From positions 517,260 to 581,259 of the forward strand of contig NZ_BMRB01000002.1 of the NCBI RefSeq assembly GCF_014648415.1: 64,000 nt of DNA, in the 5' to 3' direction. Positions 17,030-24,460 of this stretch are shown piece by piece; the first letter of the stretch is position 1; every line of letters starts with the position of its first letter. Source of the stretch: Actinokineospora fastidiosa (lineage in GTDB: Bacteria > Actinomycetota > Actinomycetes > Mycobacteriales > Pseudonocardiaceae). Position numbers and translations under genes: made by a program. The notes beneath the pieces were generated by a model. That model made no database searches, was not told the origin of the DNA, and saw nothing but the letters and a program-made list of their open reading frames with translations.

Positions 17030-17320
17030 TCAGGAGAGCATGATCTGCGCGCCGGTGCGGTCGCCGTCGCGGAAGATCTCGTGCACGTTGATCGACGAGA
17101 GCGTGTTGGCGTTCAGCTTCTGCTGCATCTCGCCGTAGATCCGGTTCCAGTTCGTCTGGGCCTCCAGCCAGATCGGCGTTGCCTGGCCGCGCGCGGCCTC
17201 CGGGATGTTCTTGAGCGCGGTGTTGAGGTTCTCGATGATGTCGCCGAACGTGCGCACGTGGCCGAGCAGCTGCTCGTTGACGCCGAGGTAGCCGTCGTGG
17301 TCGATGTCGAACGCGGTCAT
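17030..17320 (-). CDS. WXG100/ESAT-6-like protein (96 aa)
   Basis: A 96-residue two-helix protein with a central Trp in NWNRIYGEM at the position of the WxG turn; the Gly is displaced. Length and helical pattern match ESAT-6/CFP-10 family substrates. It is 31 bases downstream of a second WXG100-like gene, as expected for a heterodimer pair, and both are followed by a strong hairpin. Confidence 0.8.
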   Translation of the reverse strand: MTAFDIDHDGYLGVNEQLLGHVRTFGDIIENLNTALKNIPEAARGQATPIWLEAQTNWNRIYGEMQQKLNANTLSSINVHEIFRDGDRTGAQIMLS

Positions 17321-17351
17321 GAGACTGTCCTTTCTAGACTGTCGGGTCGAG

Positions 17352-17642
17352 TCAGACGCCGGTCGCGCCCTCGGCCTGGTTGTCGACGCTGCGGTTGGTC
17401 TTGAGCAGGTCCCTCGCCTTCTCGTTGAGCATCATGAGCTGGGCGACGACCCGGTTGAAGTCGGTGTTCCAGTCGGCCAGCGCGGCCGAGAGGCGCTGCC
17501 CCGACCGGGAGGCGTTGACCGTGGGCAGCAGGTGGGCGATGGCGGACACCCGCCCGTTGACCGTGTTCATCTGGTCCTGCGCCGCGCCGGTCGCGGTGAT
17601 GATCTGCGCGAGGGCCGCGTCGTCGTAGCCGTACTTGGCCAT
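17352..17642 (-). CDS. WXG100/ESAT-6-like protein (96 aa), partner of the next gene
   Basis: A 96-residue helix-turn-helix protein starting MAKYGYDDAALAQI, with a turn sequence DWNTDF in place of canonical WxG, as seen in many actinomycete EsxA/EsxB relatives. GGAGGAG precedes the ATG. It directly follows eccB and precedes another 96-residue family member. Predicted substrate of this T7SS. Confidence 0.82.
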   Translation of the reverse strand: MAKYGYDDAALAQIITATGAAQDQMNTVNGRVSAIAHLLPTVNASRSGQRLSAALADWNTDFNRVVAQLMMLNEKARDLLKTNRSVDNQAEGATGV

Positions 17643-17666
17643 GGGTTTCTCCTCCTGGGTATTGGG

Positions 17667-18977
17667 TCAGCCGATGCGGTCGAGCACCGGTCCGGTCGGG
17701 AGCAGGGCGAGCAGGTCGGCGGGGACGAGCCGGGCGGTGTCGATGGGCAGGCCGAGCGCGGCTGCGGCCTCGGCGCTCGCCACGGGGAACTTCGCGCCGG
17801 ACTCGGTCACCAGGTAGGCGCCCGCGCCGGGCACCCCGGGGGCGGGACGGGTCCTGGCGAGCAGCCCGGCGCCGGGGGCGACCGCGATCCGGTCGGCGAC
17901 CCGGCCATCCCGGACGAGCCCGGCGGACGGGGCCTCGGCGACGGGCGGCGGGGCGGAGACGAGTGAGGCGGTGTCGTCGGACCAGAGCACGCAGGGCGCT
18001 CGGTCGTCGACGCGCAGCGGCACGGGCGGCTCGGGCGGCAGCTCCGCCTGCCACACGGGCGCGGGCAGGACGGTCTGCTGGGCCAGTTGCGCCGGGGTGA
18101 TCCGCAGGTCAGGCGGCCCGCCCCGGTCGGGGTCGGCCCGCAGCAGCGCGGCCACGGTGGCGGTCACCGGCACCAGCCCCTCCGCCCGCACGGCGTACCG
18201 GCCGCCGCCGACCGCGTCCGGCACGCTGACGAGCTGCCCGACCGTGGTCGGCAGGCCAGCGACCAGCGGCCCCGGTCCGCCGCTGGGCAGCGGCGGCGGG
18301 CCAAGGTCCGGGCCGGAGGGCAGCGCGTTGAGCCAAGCCGGGTCGACCGGGACCGCGGTGGCCGGGTCGAGCCCGATGGCGCGCGGCGCCCACGGCGCGG
18401 TGACCCGCAGCCGCCGGTCCCGCCACGCCAGGTAGAGCTCGTCGTCCGCGGTCACCAGCAGCGCCTCGCCCTCCGGCGCGGTGACGACGCCCGGGGTCGC
18501 GCCGATGGTCAGCGTGACCTCGGGGTCCGAGCACACCAGCCACGGCTGGGGCGCCGACGGCGCGGGCACCGAGTCCGGCGCGCCCAGGATCCCGATGGGG
18601 GACCCGTGCGGCGTGCCCGCCAGCGCGTCGGAGCCGACCTGCGCGACCTCGGGGTCGCCGCCGATCAGCAGCCGGGCGGAGGCGTAGTTGAGCACCGGGC
18701 GCAACCGGCCGTCGATCAGCAGGTACCGGTTGCCCGTGCCCTCGTCGACGACGAGCGTGCCCGGCTTGCGCCAGTCGTCCCCGCCGCGCCCGGTGAGCAG
18801 CGCCACCACCAGCACCCCGGCGGCGACCAGCGCCGCGACGGCGATCCCGCCCGCGACCCCGACCGTGGTCCGCCGCAGCGGCCGGTCCGGCGCGTCGGGG
18901 TCGGCGCGCAGCAGCGCCGCGATGAGCCTGCCGACCAGGAACGAGTGCGCCTGGACCTGTTCGCGCCTGCTGTACAT
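17667..18977 (-). CDS. eccB: Type VII secretion protein EccB
   Basis: A 436-residue protein with the EccB hallmarks: an N-terminus MYSRREQVQAHSFLVGRLIAALLRADPDAP, a single transmembrane helix at about residues 43-65, and a long extracytoplasmic part made of repeated R1-R4-like beta modules (LVSVPDAVGG, YAVRAEGLVPVT, YLVTESGAKFPV). EccB is a core subunit of the inner-membrane T7SS complex. GGAGG lies 7-8 bases before the ATG. It has its own ECF-type promoter in the gap behind eccD and leads the run of substrate genes. Confidence 0.95.
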   Translation of the reverse strand: MYSRREQVQAHSFLVGRLIAALLRADPDAPDRPLRRTTVGVAGGIAVAALVAAGVLVVALLTGRGGDDWRKPGTLVVDEGTGNRYLLIDGRLRPVLNYASARLLIGGDPEVAQVGSDALAGTPHGSPIGILGAPDSVPAPSAPQPWLVCSDPEVTLTIGATPGVVTAPEGEALLVTADDELYLAWRDRRLRVTAPWAPRAIGLDPATAVPVDPAWLNALPSGPDLGPPPLPSGGPGPLVAGLPTTVGQLVSVPDAVGGGRYAVRAEGLVPVTATVAALLRADPDRGGPPDLRITPAQLAQQTVLPAPVWQAELPPEPPVPLRVDDRAPCVLWSDDTASLVSAPPPVAEAPSAGLVRDGRVADRIAVAPGAGLLARTRPAPGVPGAGAYLVTESGAKFPVASAEAAAALGLPIDTARLVPADLLALLPTGPVLDRIG

Positions 18978-19001
18978 GTCGGTTCCTCCCTTCCGGATGG
19001 G

Positions 19002-19029
19002 ACACGGCCGCCGGGTGCCCCCGGGTTCA
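19002..19029 (-). promoter_or_regulatory. ECF-type promoter P4 for eccB and the substrate genes
   Basis: On the minus strand, TGAACC (19029-19024), N16, CCGTGT (19007-19002). The first three bases of the -35 element are the TGA stop codon of eccD. A transcript starting near 18995 would leave an 18-base leader with a GGAGG ribosome site for eccB. Confidence 0.7.
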
Positions 19030-20424
19030 CACCAGCGCGGCGATCAGCCCGTAGACGTCGGCGAGCGCGAGCACGAGCGGCACGATCGCGAGCGCGCAGA
19101 TCCAGTGCAGGACGTCGCCCCAGCGGCCCCACCGGGGCACGAGCCTGCGGCCGGGCAGCGCGACCGCGGCCGCCAGCCCGCAACCGACCAGCAGCACCAG
19201 TCCGATGAGGACACCCACGACACCGGCGTCGGGCAGTGTCGCGGCCCACCCGACCAGCACCGCGACGAGCCCGACGGCGGCCGGGACGAGCGCGGTGACC
19301 CGGTGCCAGACGCCCGCCAGCTCCCGTGCCTGCAACAGCAACAGCACAGCCGACGCCGACACGAAGGCCACCGCCTCCCACCGCGACGCCGAAGCGACCA
19401 CCGGCAACGCGCCCGCGCACACCGCGCCGAACACCGCGAGGAACGCGGTGAGATGCGCGTTCGCCACGTCGGCGCGGTCGAGCACCGCGCGGCTGGGAAG
19501 GGGGTCCAACCCCTCCTGGAACTCCGCGGCGCTGGTGGGCACCGGTTCCACGGCCAGCCCGGCGAGCCACATCGCCAACTGCGGCGCGAGCCTGGTCAGC
19601 GGCAGCGCCACGGCGACGACGACGGCGGCGGTCGTCGGCGCGTCGAGCCCGGTCAGCACACCGAGTGTCGCGCCAACGGCCACCACCGCGCCGCCGCCGG
19701 CCACCGCGAGGAAGGCTGGCCCGGCGGTCCCGAGCAGGGCCCGGGCGGCGGCCGCGACCAGCGCGGCGCCCGCGCCCGCCGCCAGCACGCCCGGCCCGGT
19801 GAACCAGGCCCCGCCGCCTGCCACCGCCAGGCCCGCGACCGCGGCGCCCGTGGCGGCCACCGCGGCGAGCGCGAGGGCGGCGGTCCGGTCGTCGAGCACC
19901 CGGGCAGCGACCACGGCCACCGCGAGCAGCACGGTCGCGACCGCGCCTGCGGCGAGCGCCGCGAACATCCCGGGTCCGGAGAACACCGGGAGCAGCACCG
20001 CGAGCAGTCCGCACAACACGGCGGTGGCGACACAGACCGCCCTGGTGAGCCCCGGGCGCCAGGCGTCTTCGCGTGCAGACAGTCCGGAGTAGACGCCGTC
20101 GACGATGTCGTCGAAGTCGACCGGCGGGAGCTGGTCGTCGCGGGGCCGCAGGTACAGCACGTCGCCGTCGTAGAGGCCCGCGGCCGCGGTGCCGTCGTCC
20201 TCGTCCAGCGGCGGCTCGCCGAGGCGCTGGAGGACCCAGCCGCCGTGGGCCATGCCGCTGGTGGCGAGCGCGGGGTCGAGGTGGCCGAGCACGGTCGGCA
20301 GCAGATCGGAGAGGGGCACGTGCGCCGGGACGGCCAACTCCACCCGGGAGGCCGGACCGCAGATGGTCAGCCTGCACATCTCCCCGGAGCCGGTGGTCGC
20401 CGCGGTCGAGGTCGTCCTTGCCAT
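19027..20424 (-). CDS. eccD: Type VII secretion integral membrane protein EccD
   Basis: A 465-residue protein with an N-terminal ubiquitin-like domain (about 15-105, CRLTICGPASRVELAVP through LYLRPRDDQLPP, then FDDIVDGVY) followed by about eleven transmembrane helices to the C-terminus. This is the EccD architecture; EccD dimers form the membrane vestibule of the T7SS complex. The ATG at 20424 follows the promoter's -10 element by only five bases, so the mRNA may be leaderless. It is divergent from eccC. Confidence 0.94.
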   Translation of the reverse strand: MARTTSTAATTGSGEMCRLTICGPASRVELAVPAHVPLSDLLPTVLGHLDPALATSGMAHGGWVLQRLGEPPLDEDDGTAAAGLYDGDVLYLRPRDDQLPPVDFDDIVDGVYSGLSAREDAWRPGLTRAVCVATAVLCGLLAVLLPVFSGPGMFAALAAGAVATVLLAVAVVAARVLDDRTAALALAAVAATGAAVAGLAVAGGGAWFTGPGVLAAGAGAALVAAAARALLGTAGPAFLAVAGGGAVVAVGATLGVLTGLDAPTTAAVVVAVALPLTRLAPQLAMWLAGLAVEPVPTSAAEFQEGLDPLPSRAVLDRADVANAHLTAFLAVFGAVCAGALPVVASASRWEAVAFVSASAVLLLLQARELAGVWHRVTALVPAAVGLVAVLVGWAATLPDAGVVGVLIGLVLLVGCGLAAAVALPGRRLVPRWGRWGDVLHWICALAIVPLVLALADVYGLIAALV

Positions 20425-20429
20425 GCCGC

Positions 20430-20492
20430 CTACACGGCCCTCCCGCCCAGGAGGGTTCAGCGTGAACGCGTCGGCAGGTCATGTCCGTGTAG
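20430..20492. promoter_or_regulatory. Symmetric divergent ECF-type promoters P1 (eccD) and P2 (eccC)
   Basis: A palindrome GTTCA-gcg-TGAAC (20455-20467) holds back-to-back -35 elements. To the left CTACACGG (20430-20437) and to the right CCGTGTAG (20485-20492) are the two -10 elements, each exactly 17 bases from TGAAC. Thus TGAACC-N16-CCGTGT reads left into eccD and TGAACG-N16-CCGTGT reads right into eccC. From memory, the Mycobacterium tuberculosis SigL consensus is very similar (TGAACC ... CGTGTR). Confidence 0.78.
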
Positions 20493-20527
20493 TGCGCGTC
20501 AGGACGATGACGGAAGGGCCTACCGCG

Positions 20528-23500
20528 ATGACCACGACGTTGTTCCGCAGGCAGGGCCGCGAACAGCCGCCGGAGATGCCCTCCGGCGACCTGCCCCTCC
20601 AGGAGCCGCCGACCCTGCCCGAGACCACCGGCGGCGGCCTGGGCTCCACGCTGGTGATGCTGCCGATGACGATCGGCGGCGCGGTCGTGATGCTGATGTT
20701 CATCGGCCCGAGGAACCCGGCGCTGGGCCTCGGCATGGCCGCGATGATGGGCGTGATGGCCGTCGTCATGGTGTTCAGCCAGCTGGGTCGCGGCGGCGCG
20801 GAGCGGCGGCAGCGGATGCGCGGCGAGCGCCGCGACTACCTGCGCTATCTCGGACAGGTGCGGTCGCAGGTCCGCGATGTCGCCGCCCGGCAGCGCACCG
20901 CGCTGGCGTGGCACCACCCTGACCCGGCGGGGCTGTGGTCGGTCGCGATGACCGGGCGGCTGTGGGAGCGGCGCGCCGCCCACGCCGACTTCGCCGAGGT
21001 GCGGGTCGGCCTCGGCACCCAGCGCCTGGCCGTGACGCTGACCCCGCCGGGGACCAAGCCGGTCGCCGACCTCGAACCGCTCTCGGCGCGGGCGCTGCGG
21101 CGGTTCATCAACGCCTACACCACGGTAGCCAACCAGCCGACCGCCTTGTTCCTGCGCGGTTTCGCCCAGGTCCGGCTCCAGGGCGACGCCGACGCGGCGC
21201 GCGGCCTGGCCCGGGCGGTCCTGGCCCAGCTCGTCACCTTCCACTCCCCCGAAGACCTGCGCGTGGTGGTGTGCGCGCATCCCGACCGCGTGGGGCTGTG
21301 GGACTGGGTCAAGTGGCTGCCGCACGCGCAGCACCCCGTCGACCAGGACGCCGCCGGGCAGGTCCGGCTCGTCGCCGACGGCACGGCCGCGCTGACCGAC
21401 CTGCTCGACGCCGAACTCGGCGAGCGGGCCCGGTTCGAGGCGGGCGCCGCGCCCGGACGGGAGGAGCCCTACGTCGTGGTCGTCCTCGACGGGGTGGACG
21501 TGCCCGCCGAGTCCCGGCTGGCGGGGGCGGGGTACCGCAACGCCGTCGTGCTGGACGTCTCCGGCGCGCTCGACGACGTGCCCGGCCGCTCCGCGCTGCG
21601 CCTGGACGTCTCCCCCACGCAGGTGCGGATGGTGCGCCACGACCGCACCGGCCAGGAGGTCCGCACGGCGCTGTGCGCGCCGGATCTGCTGTCCCTGGCC
21701 AAGGCCACGACGCTGGCGCGGATCATCTCGCCGTACCGGCTGGGCGGGGCGACCGAGGTGGCCGACTCGATGGTGGCCGACTTCGACCTTCCCCGGCTGC
21801 TCGGCGTCACCGACCTCGACGAGTGGGACCCCAGGACGCTCTGGCGCACCGGGCTGAACCAGGAGCGGCTGCGCATCCCGCTGGGCATCGCCGAGGACGG
21901 CTCGACCGTCGAGCTGGACATCAAGGAGTCCGCGCAGGGCGGCATGGGGCCGCACGGCCTGCTGATCGGCGCCACCGGCTCCGGCAAGAGCGAACTGCTG
22001 CGCACCCTCGTGCTCGGCATGGCGATGACGCACTCCTCCGAGGTGCTCAACTTCGTCCTGGTGGACTTCAAGGGCGGCGCGACCTTCCTCGGCCTCGACC
22101 GGCTGCCGCACACCTCCGCGGTGATCACCAACCTCGCCGACGAGGCCCCACTGGTGACCCGGATGCGCGACGCGCTCCACGGGGAGATGGTGCGCAGGCA
22201 GGAGCTGCTGCGCGCGAGCGGCAACCACAGCTCGCTGCTCGACTACGAGAAGGCCCGGCTCGCGGGCGCCCCGCTCGACCCGCTGCCCACGCTGTTCGTC
22301 ATCGTCGACGAGTTCAGCGAGCTGCTGGCGGCCAACCCGGACTTCGCCGAGCTGTTCGTGATGATCGGCAGGCTCGGCCGCTCGCTGGGCGTGCACCTGC
22401 TGCTCGCCAGCCAGCGCGTCGACGACGGGCGCATGCACAAGCTGGAGAGCCACCTGTCCTACCGCATCGGCCTGCGCACGTTCTCGGCGATGGAGAGCCG
22501 GTCGGTCATCGGCGTCCCCGACGCCTACCAGCTGCCGAGCGCGCCGGGCAACGGCTACCTGCGCAGCGATGTCGCCACGCTGGTGCGGTTCAAGGCCGCC
22601 TACGTCTCCGGTCTCCACCACCGCCGCACCCGGGAACAGCGGCAGGAGGAGGTCCGCAGGCAGGTGGTCCCGTTCGGGCTCGCCCGCTCGGCCTCCCCCG
22701 CCGAACCCGAGCCGGACCAGCCCGTCCCGGCCGACGAGACGACCGAGTCGGTGCTGGAGGTCGCGGTCGGCAGGCTCGTCGGGCACGGCCCGCCCGCGCA
22801 CCAGGTGTGGCTGCCGCCGCTGACCGCGCCGCCGTCGCTCGACCAGCTCCTCCCCCCGCTCGAACCCGACCCGGAGCTGGGCCTGACCGCGGGCCGCGGG
22901 CGGCTCACCGTGCCCGTCGGCGTGGTGGACAAGCCGTTCGACCAGATGCGCGACCTGCACCGGGTCGACCTGTCCGCGGGCGGCGGCCACGTCGGGGTCG
23001 CGGGCGGGCCGCAGTCGGGCAAGAGCACGCTGCTGCGCACGCTGATCACCGGTCTCGCGCTCACCCACACCCCGGCCGAGGTGCAGTTCTACTGCCTGGA
23101 CTTCGGCGGCGGCACGCTGGCGGCGCTGGCGGGCCTCCCGCACGTCGGCGGCGTGTGCGGGCGGATGCAGGGCGAGCAGGTGGCGCGCACGATCGCCGAG
23201 GTGCAGACGCTGCTCGCCGACCGCGAGCGGTTCTTCGCCGAGCACGGCGTGGAGACCATGGGCGAGTACCGGGCCCGCCGGGCCGCGGGCGAGTTCGCCG
23301 ACGCCGAGCACGGCGACGTGTTCCTCGTCGTCGACGGGTGGGGCGTGCTGCGCGCCGACTTCGAGCAGCACGACGTGGCCATCCGCCAGCTCGCCCAGCG
23401 CGGGCTGTCCTACGGCGTGCACCTGGTCCTCACCGCGAACCGGTGGTCGGACATCCACAGCATGCTGCGCGACCAGCTCGGCACCCGGCTGGAGCTGCGG

Positions 23501-24460
23501 CTGGGCGACGCCATCGACTCGGTGATCGACATGCGCGGGGCCGCGCAGGTGCCCGCCGTGCCCGGGCGCGGGCTGACCCCGGACAAGCTGCACTTCCTGG
23601 CGGCCGTGCCGCGCATCGATGGGCGGTCGACGGTCGACGGGCTGGCCGAGGCGACCCGGGAGCTCGTCGCCGCCGTCCAGGAGACGTGGACCGGGCCGCG
23701 CGCTCCCGAGGTGCGGATGCTGCCCTCGGTGCTGCCTGCGGCCGAGCTGCCCGCCCCCGAGCCCGGCCCGCGCGTCGCGCTCGGCGTGGGTGAGCTCGAC
23801 CTGCTGCCCGTCTGGCACGACTTCGCCAGCCGTCCGCACCTGACCGTGCTGGGCGACAGCCGCAGCGGCAAGACCGCCGCGCTGCGGCTGATCACCGAGG
23901 CCGTCACCGAGGTGTATGGGCCGGATGAGGCGCAGCTGCTGGTCATCGATCCCCGGCGGTCGCTGATGGACTCGGTGCCGGACGCCTACCGGCGCGGGCT
24001 GGCGGTGTCCGCCGCGAGCGCGGCCGAGCTGATCGGCACGCTCGCCGCCGAACTGCGCCACCGCGTGCCGGGCGCGGACATCTCCCCGAGCAGGCTCCGC
24101 GACCGCGACTGGTGGGACGGGCCGGAGGTGTTCGTCGTCGTCGACGACTACGACCTGCTCATCGGGTCGCTCGGCGGCCCGCTCGACCCGCTGGTCGAGC
24201 TGATCCCGCAGGCCGCCGACATCGGCCTGCACGTCGTGCTCTCCCGCGCCGCGGCAGGCTCCGCGCGCACGGGGATGGACGCGGTGGTGCGCAGGCTCCA
24301 GGAGTCGAACACGCCGGAGCTGACGCTGTCGATGCCGCCGAACGAGCTGCCCCTGCTCAACGGCTCCCGAGGCAGGCAACTACCCCCGGGCCGCGCCGCC
24401 CTCGTCACCCGACGGGATGCGGTGGGGCTGCAGATCGGCTGGACGGAGGAACCGTCATGA
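20528..24460 (+). CDS. eccC: Type VII secretion FtsK/SpoIIIE-type ATPase EccC
   Basis: A 1310-residue motor protein. Two transmembrane helices lie at about residues 38-80, followed by the DUF domain and three FtsK/SpoIIIE-type ATPase domains with P-loops GATGSGKS (481-488), GGPQSGKS (826-833) and GDSRSGKT (1109-1116). Walker B sequences are LFVIVDEF, VFLVVDGW and VFVVVDDY, as usual for EccC, where the second domain lacks the catalytic Glu. The three ATPases are in one polypeptide, as in most ESX systems outside the split EccCa/EccCb types. The ATG at 20528 is preferred; an in-frame ATG at 20507 is possible. The stop overlaps the mycosin start (ATGA). Confidence 0.95.
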   Translation: MTTTLFRRQGREQPPEMPSGDLPLQEPPTLPETTGGGLGSTLVMLPMTIGGAVVMLMFIGPRNPALGLGMAAMMGVMAVVMVFSQLGRGGAERRQRMRGERRDYLRYLGQVRSQVRDVAARQRTALAWHHPDPAGLWSVAMTGRLWERRAAHADFAEVRVGLGTQRLAVTLTPPGTKPVADLEPLSARALRRFINAYTTVANQPTALFLRGFAQVRLQGDADAARGLARAVLAQLVTFHSPEDLRVVVCAHPDRVGLWDWVKWLPHAQHPVDQDAAGQVRLVADGTAALTDLLDAELGERARFEAGAAPGREEPYVVVVLDGVDVPAESRLAGAGYRNAVVLDVSGALDDVPGRSALRLDVSPTQVRMVRHDRTGQEVRTALCAPDLLSLAKATTLARIISPYRLGGATEVADSMVADFDLPRLLGVTDLDEWDPRTLWRTGLNQERLRIPLGIAEDGSTVELDIKESAQGGMGPHGLLIGATGSGKSELLRTLVLGMAMTHSSEVLNFVLVDFKGGATFLGLDRLPHTSAVITNLADEAPLVTRMRDALHGEMVRRQELLRASGNHSSLLDYEKARLAGAPLDPLPTLFVIVDEFSELLAANPDFAELFVMIGRLGRSLGVHLLLASQRVDDGRMHKLESHLSYRIGLRTFSAMESRSVIGVPDAYQLPSAPGNGYLRSDVATLVRFKAAYVSGLHHRRTREQRQEEVRRQVVPFGLARSASPAEPEPDQPVPADETTESVLEVAVGRLVGHGPPAHQVWLPPLTAPPSLDQLLPPLEPDPELGLTAGRGRLTVPVGVVDKPFDQMRDLHRVDLSAGGGHVGVAGGPQSGKSTLLRTLITGLALTHTPAEVQFYCLDFGGGTLAALAGLPHVGGVCGRMQGEQVARTIAEVQTLLADRERFFAEHGVETMGEYRARRAAGEFADAEHGDVFLVVDGWGVLRADFEQHDVAIRQLAQRGLSYGVHLVLTANRWSDIHSMLRDQLGTRLELRLGDAIDSVIDMRGAAQVPAVPGRGLTPDKLHFLAAVPRIDGRSTVDGLAEATRELVAAVQETWTGPRAPEVRMLPSVLPAAELPAPEPGPRVALGVGELDLLPVWHDFASRPHLTVLGDSRSGKTAALRLITEAVTEVYGPDEAQLLVIDPRRSLMDSVPDAYRRGLAVSAASAAELIGTLAAELRHRVPGADISPSRLRDRDWWDGPEVFVVVDDYDLLIGSLGGPLDPLVELIPQAADIGLHVVLSRAAAGSARTGMDAVVRRLQESNTPELTLSMPPNELPLLNGSRGRQLPPGRAALVTRRDAVGLQIGWTEEPS

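Noticed and set aside
14388..17138. A 916-codon plus-strand open frame across the substrate genes
   Set aside because: Antisense of the 745-residue protein and small WXG100-like genes, which have good ribosome sites and family features.
18716..24379. A 1887-codon open frame on the minus strand opposite eccC
   Set aside because: It is the antisense shadow of eccC; the product is Arg/Gly/His-rich with no family features, whereas eccC has three P-loops and all domains.
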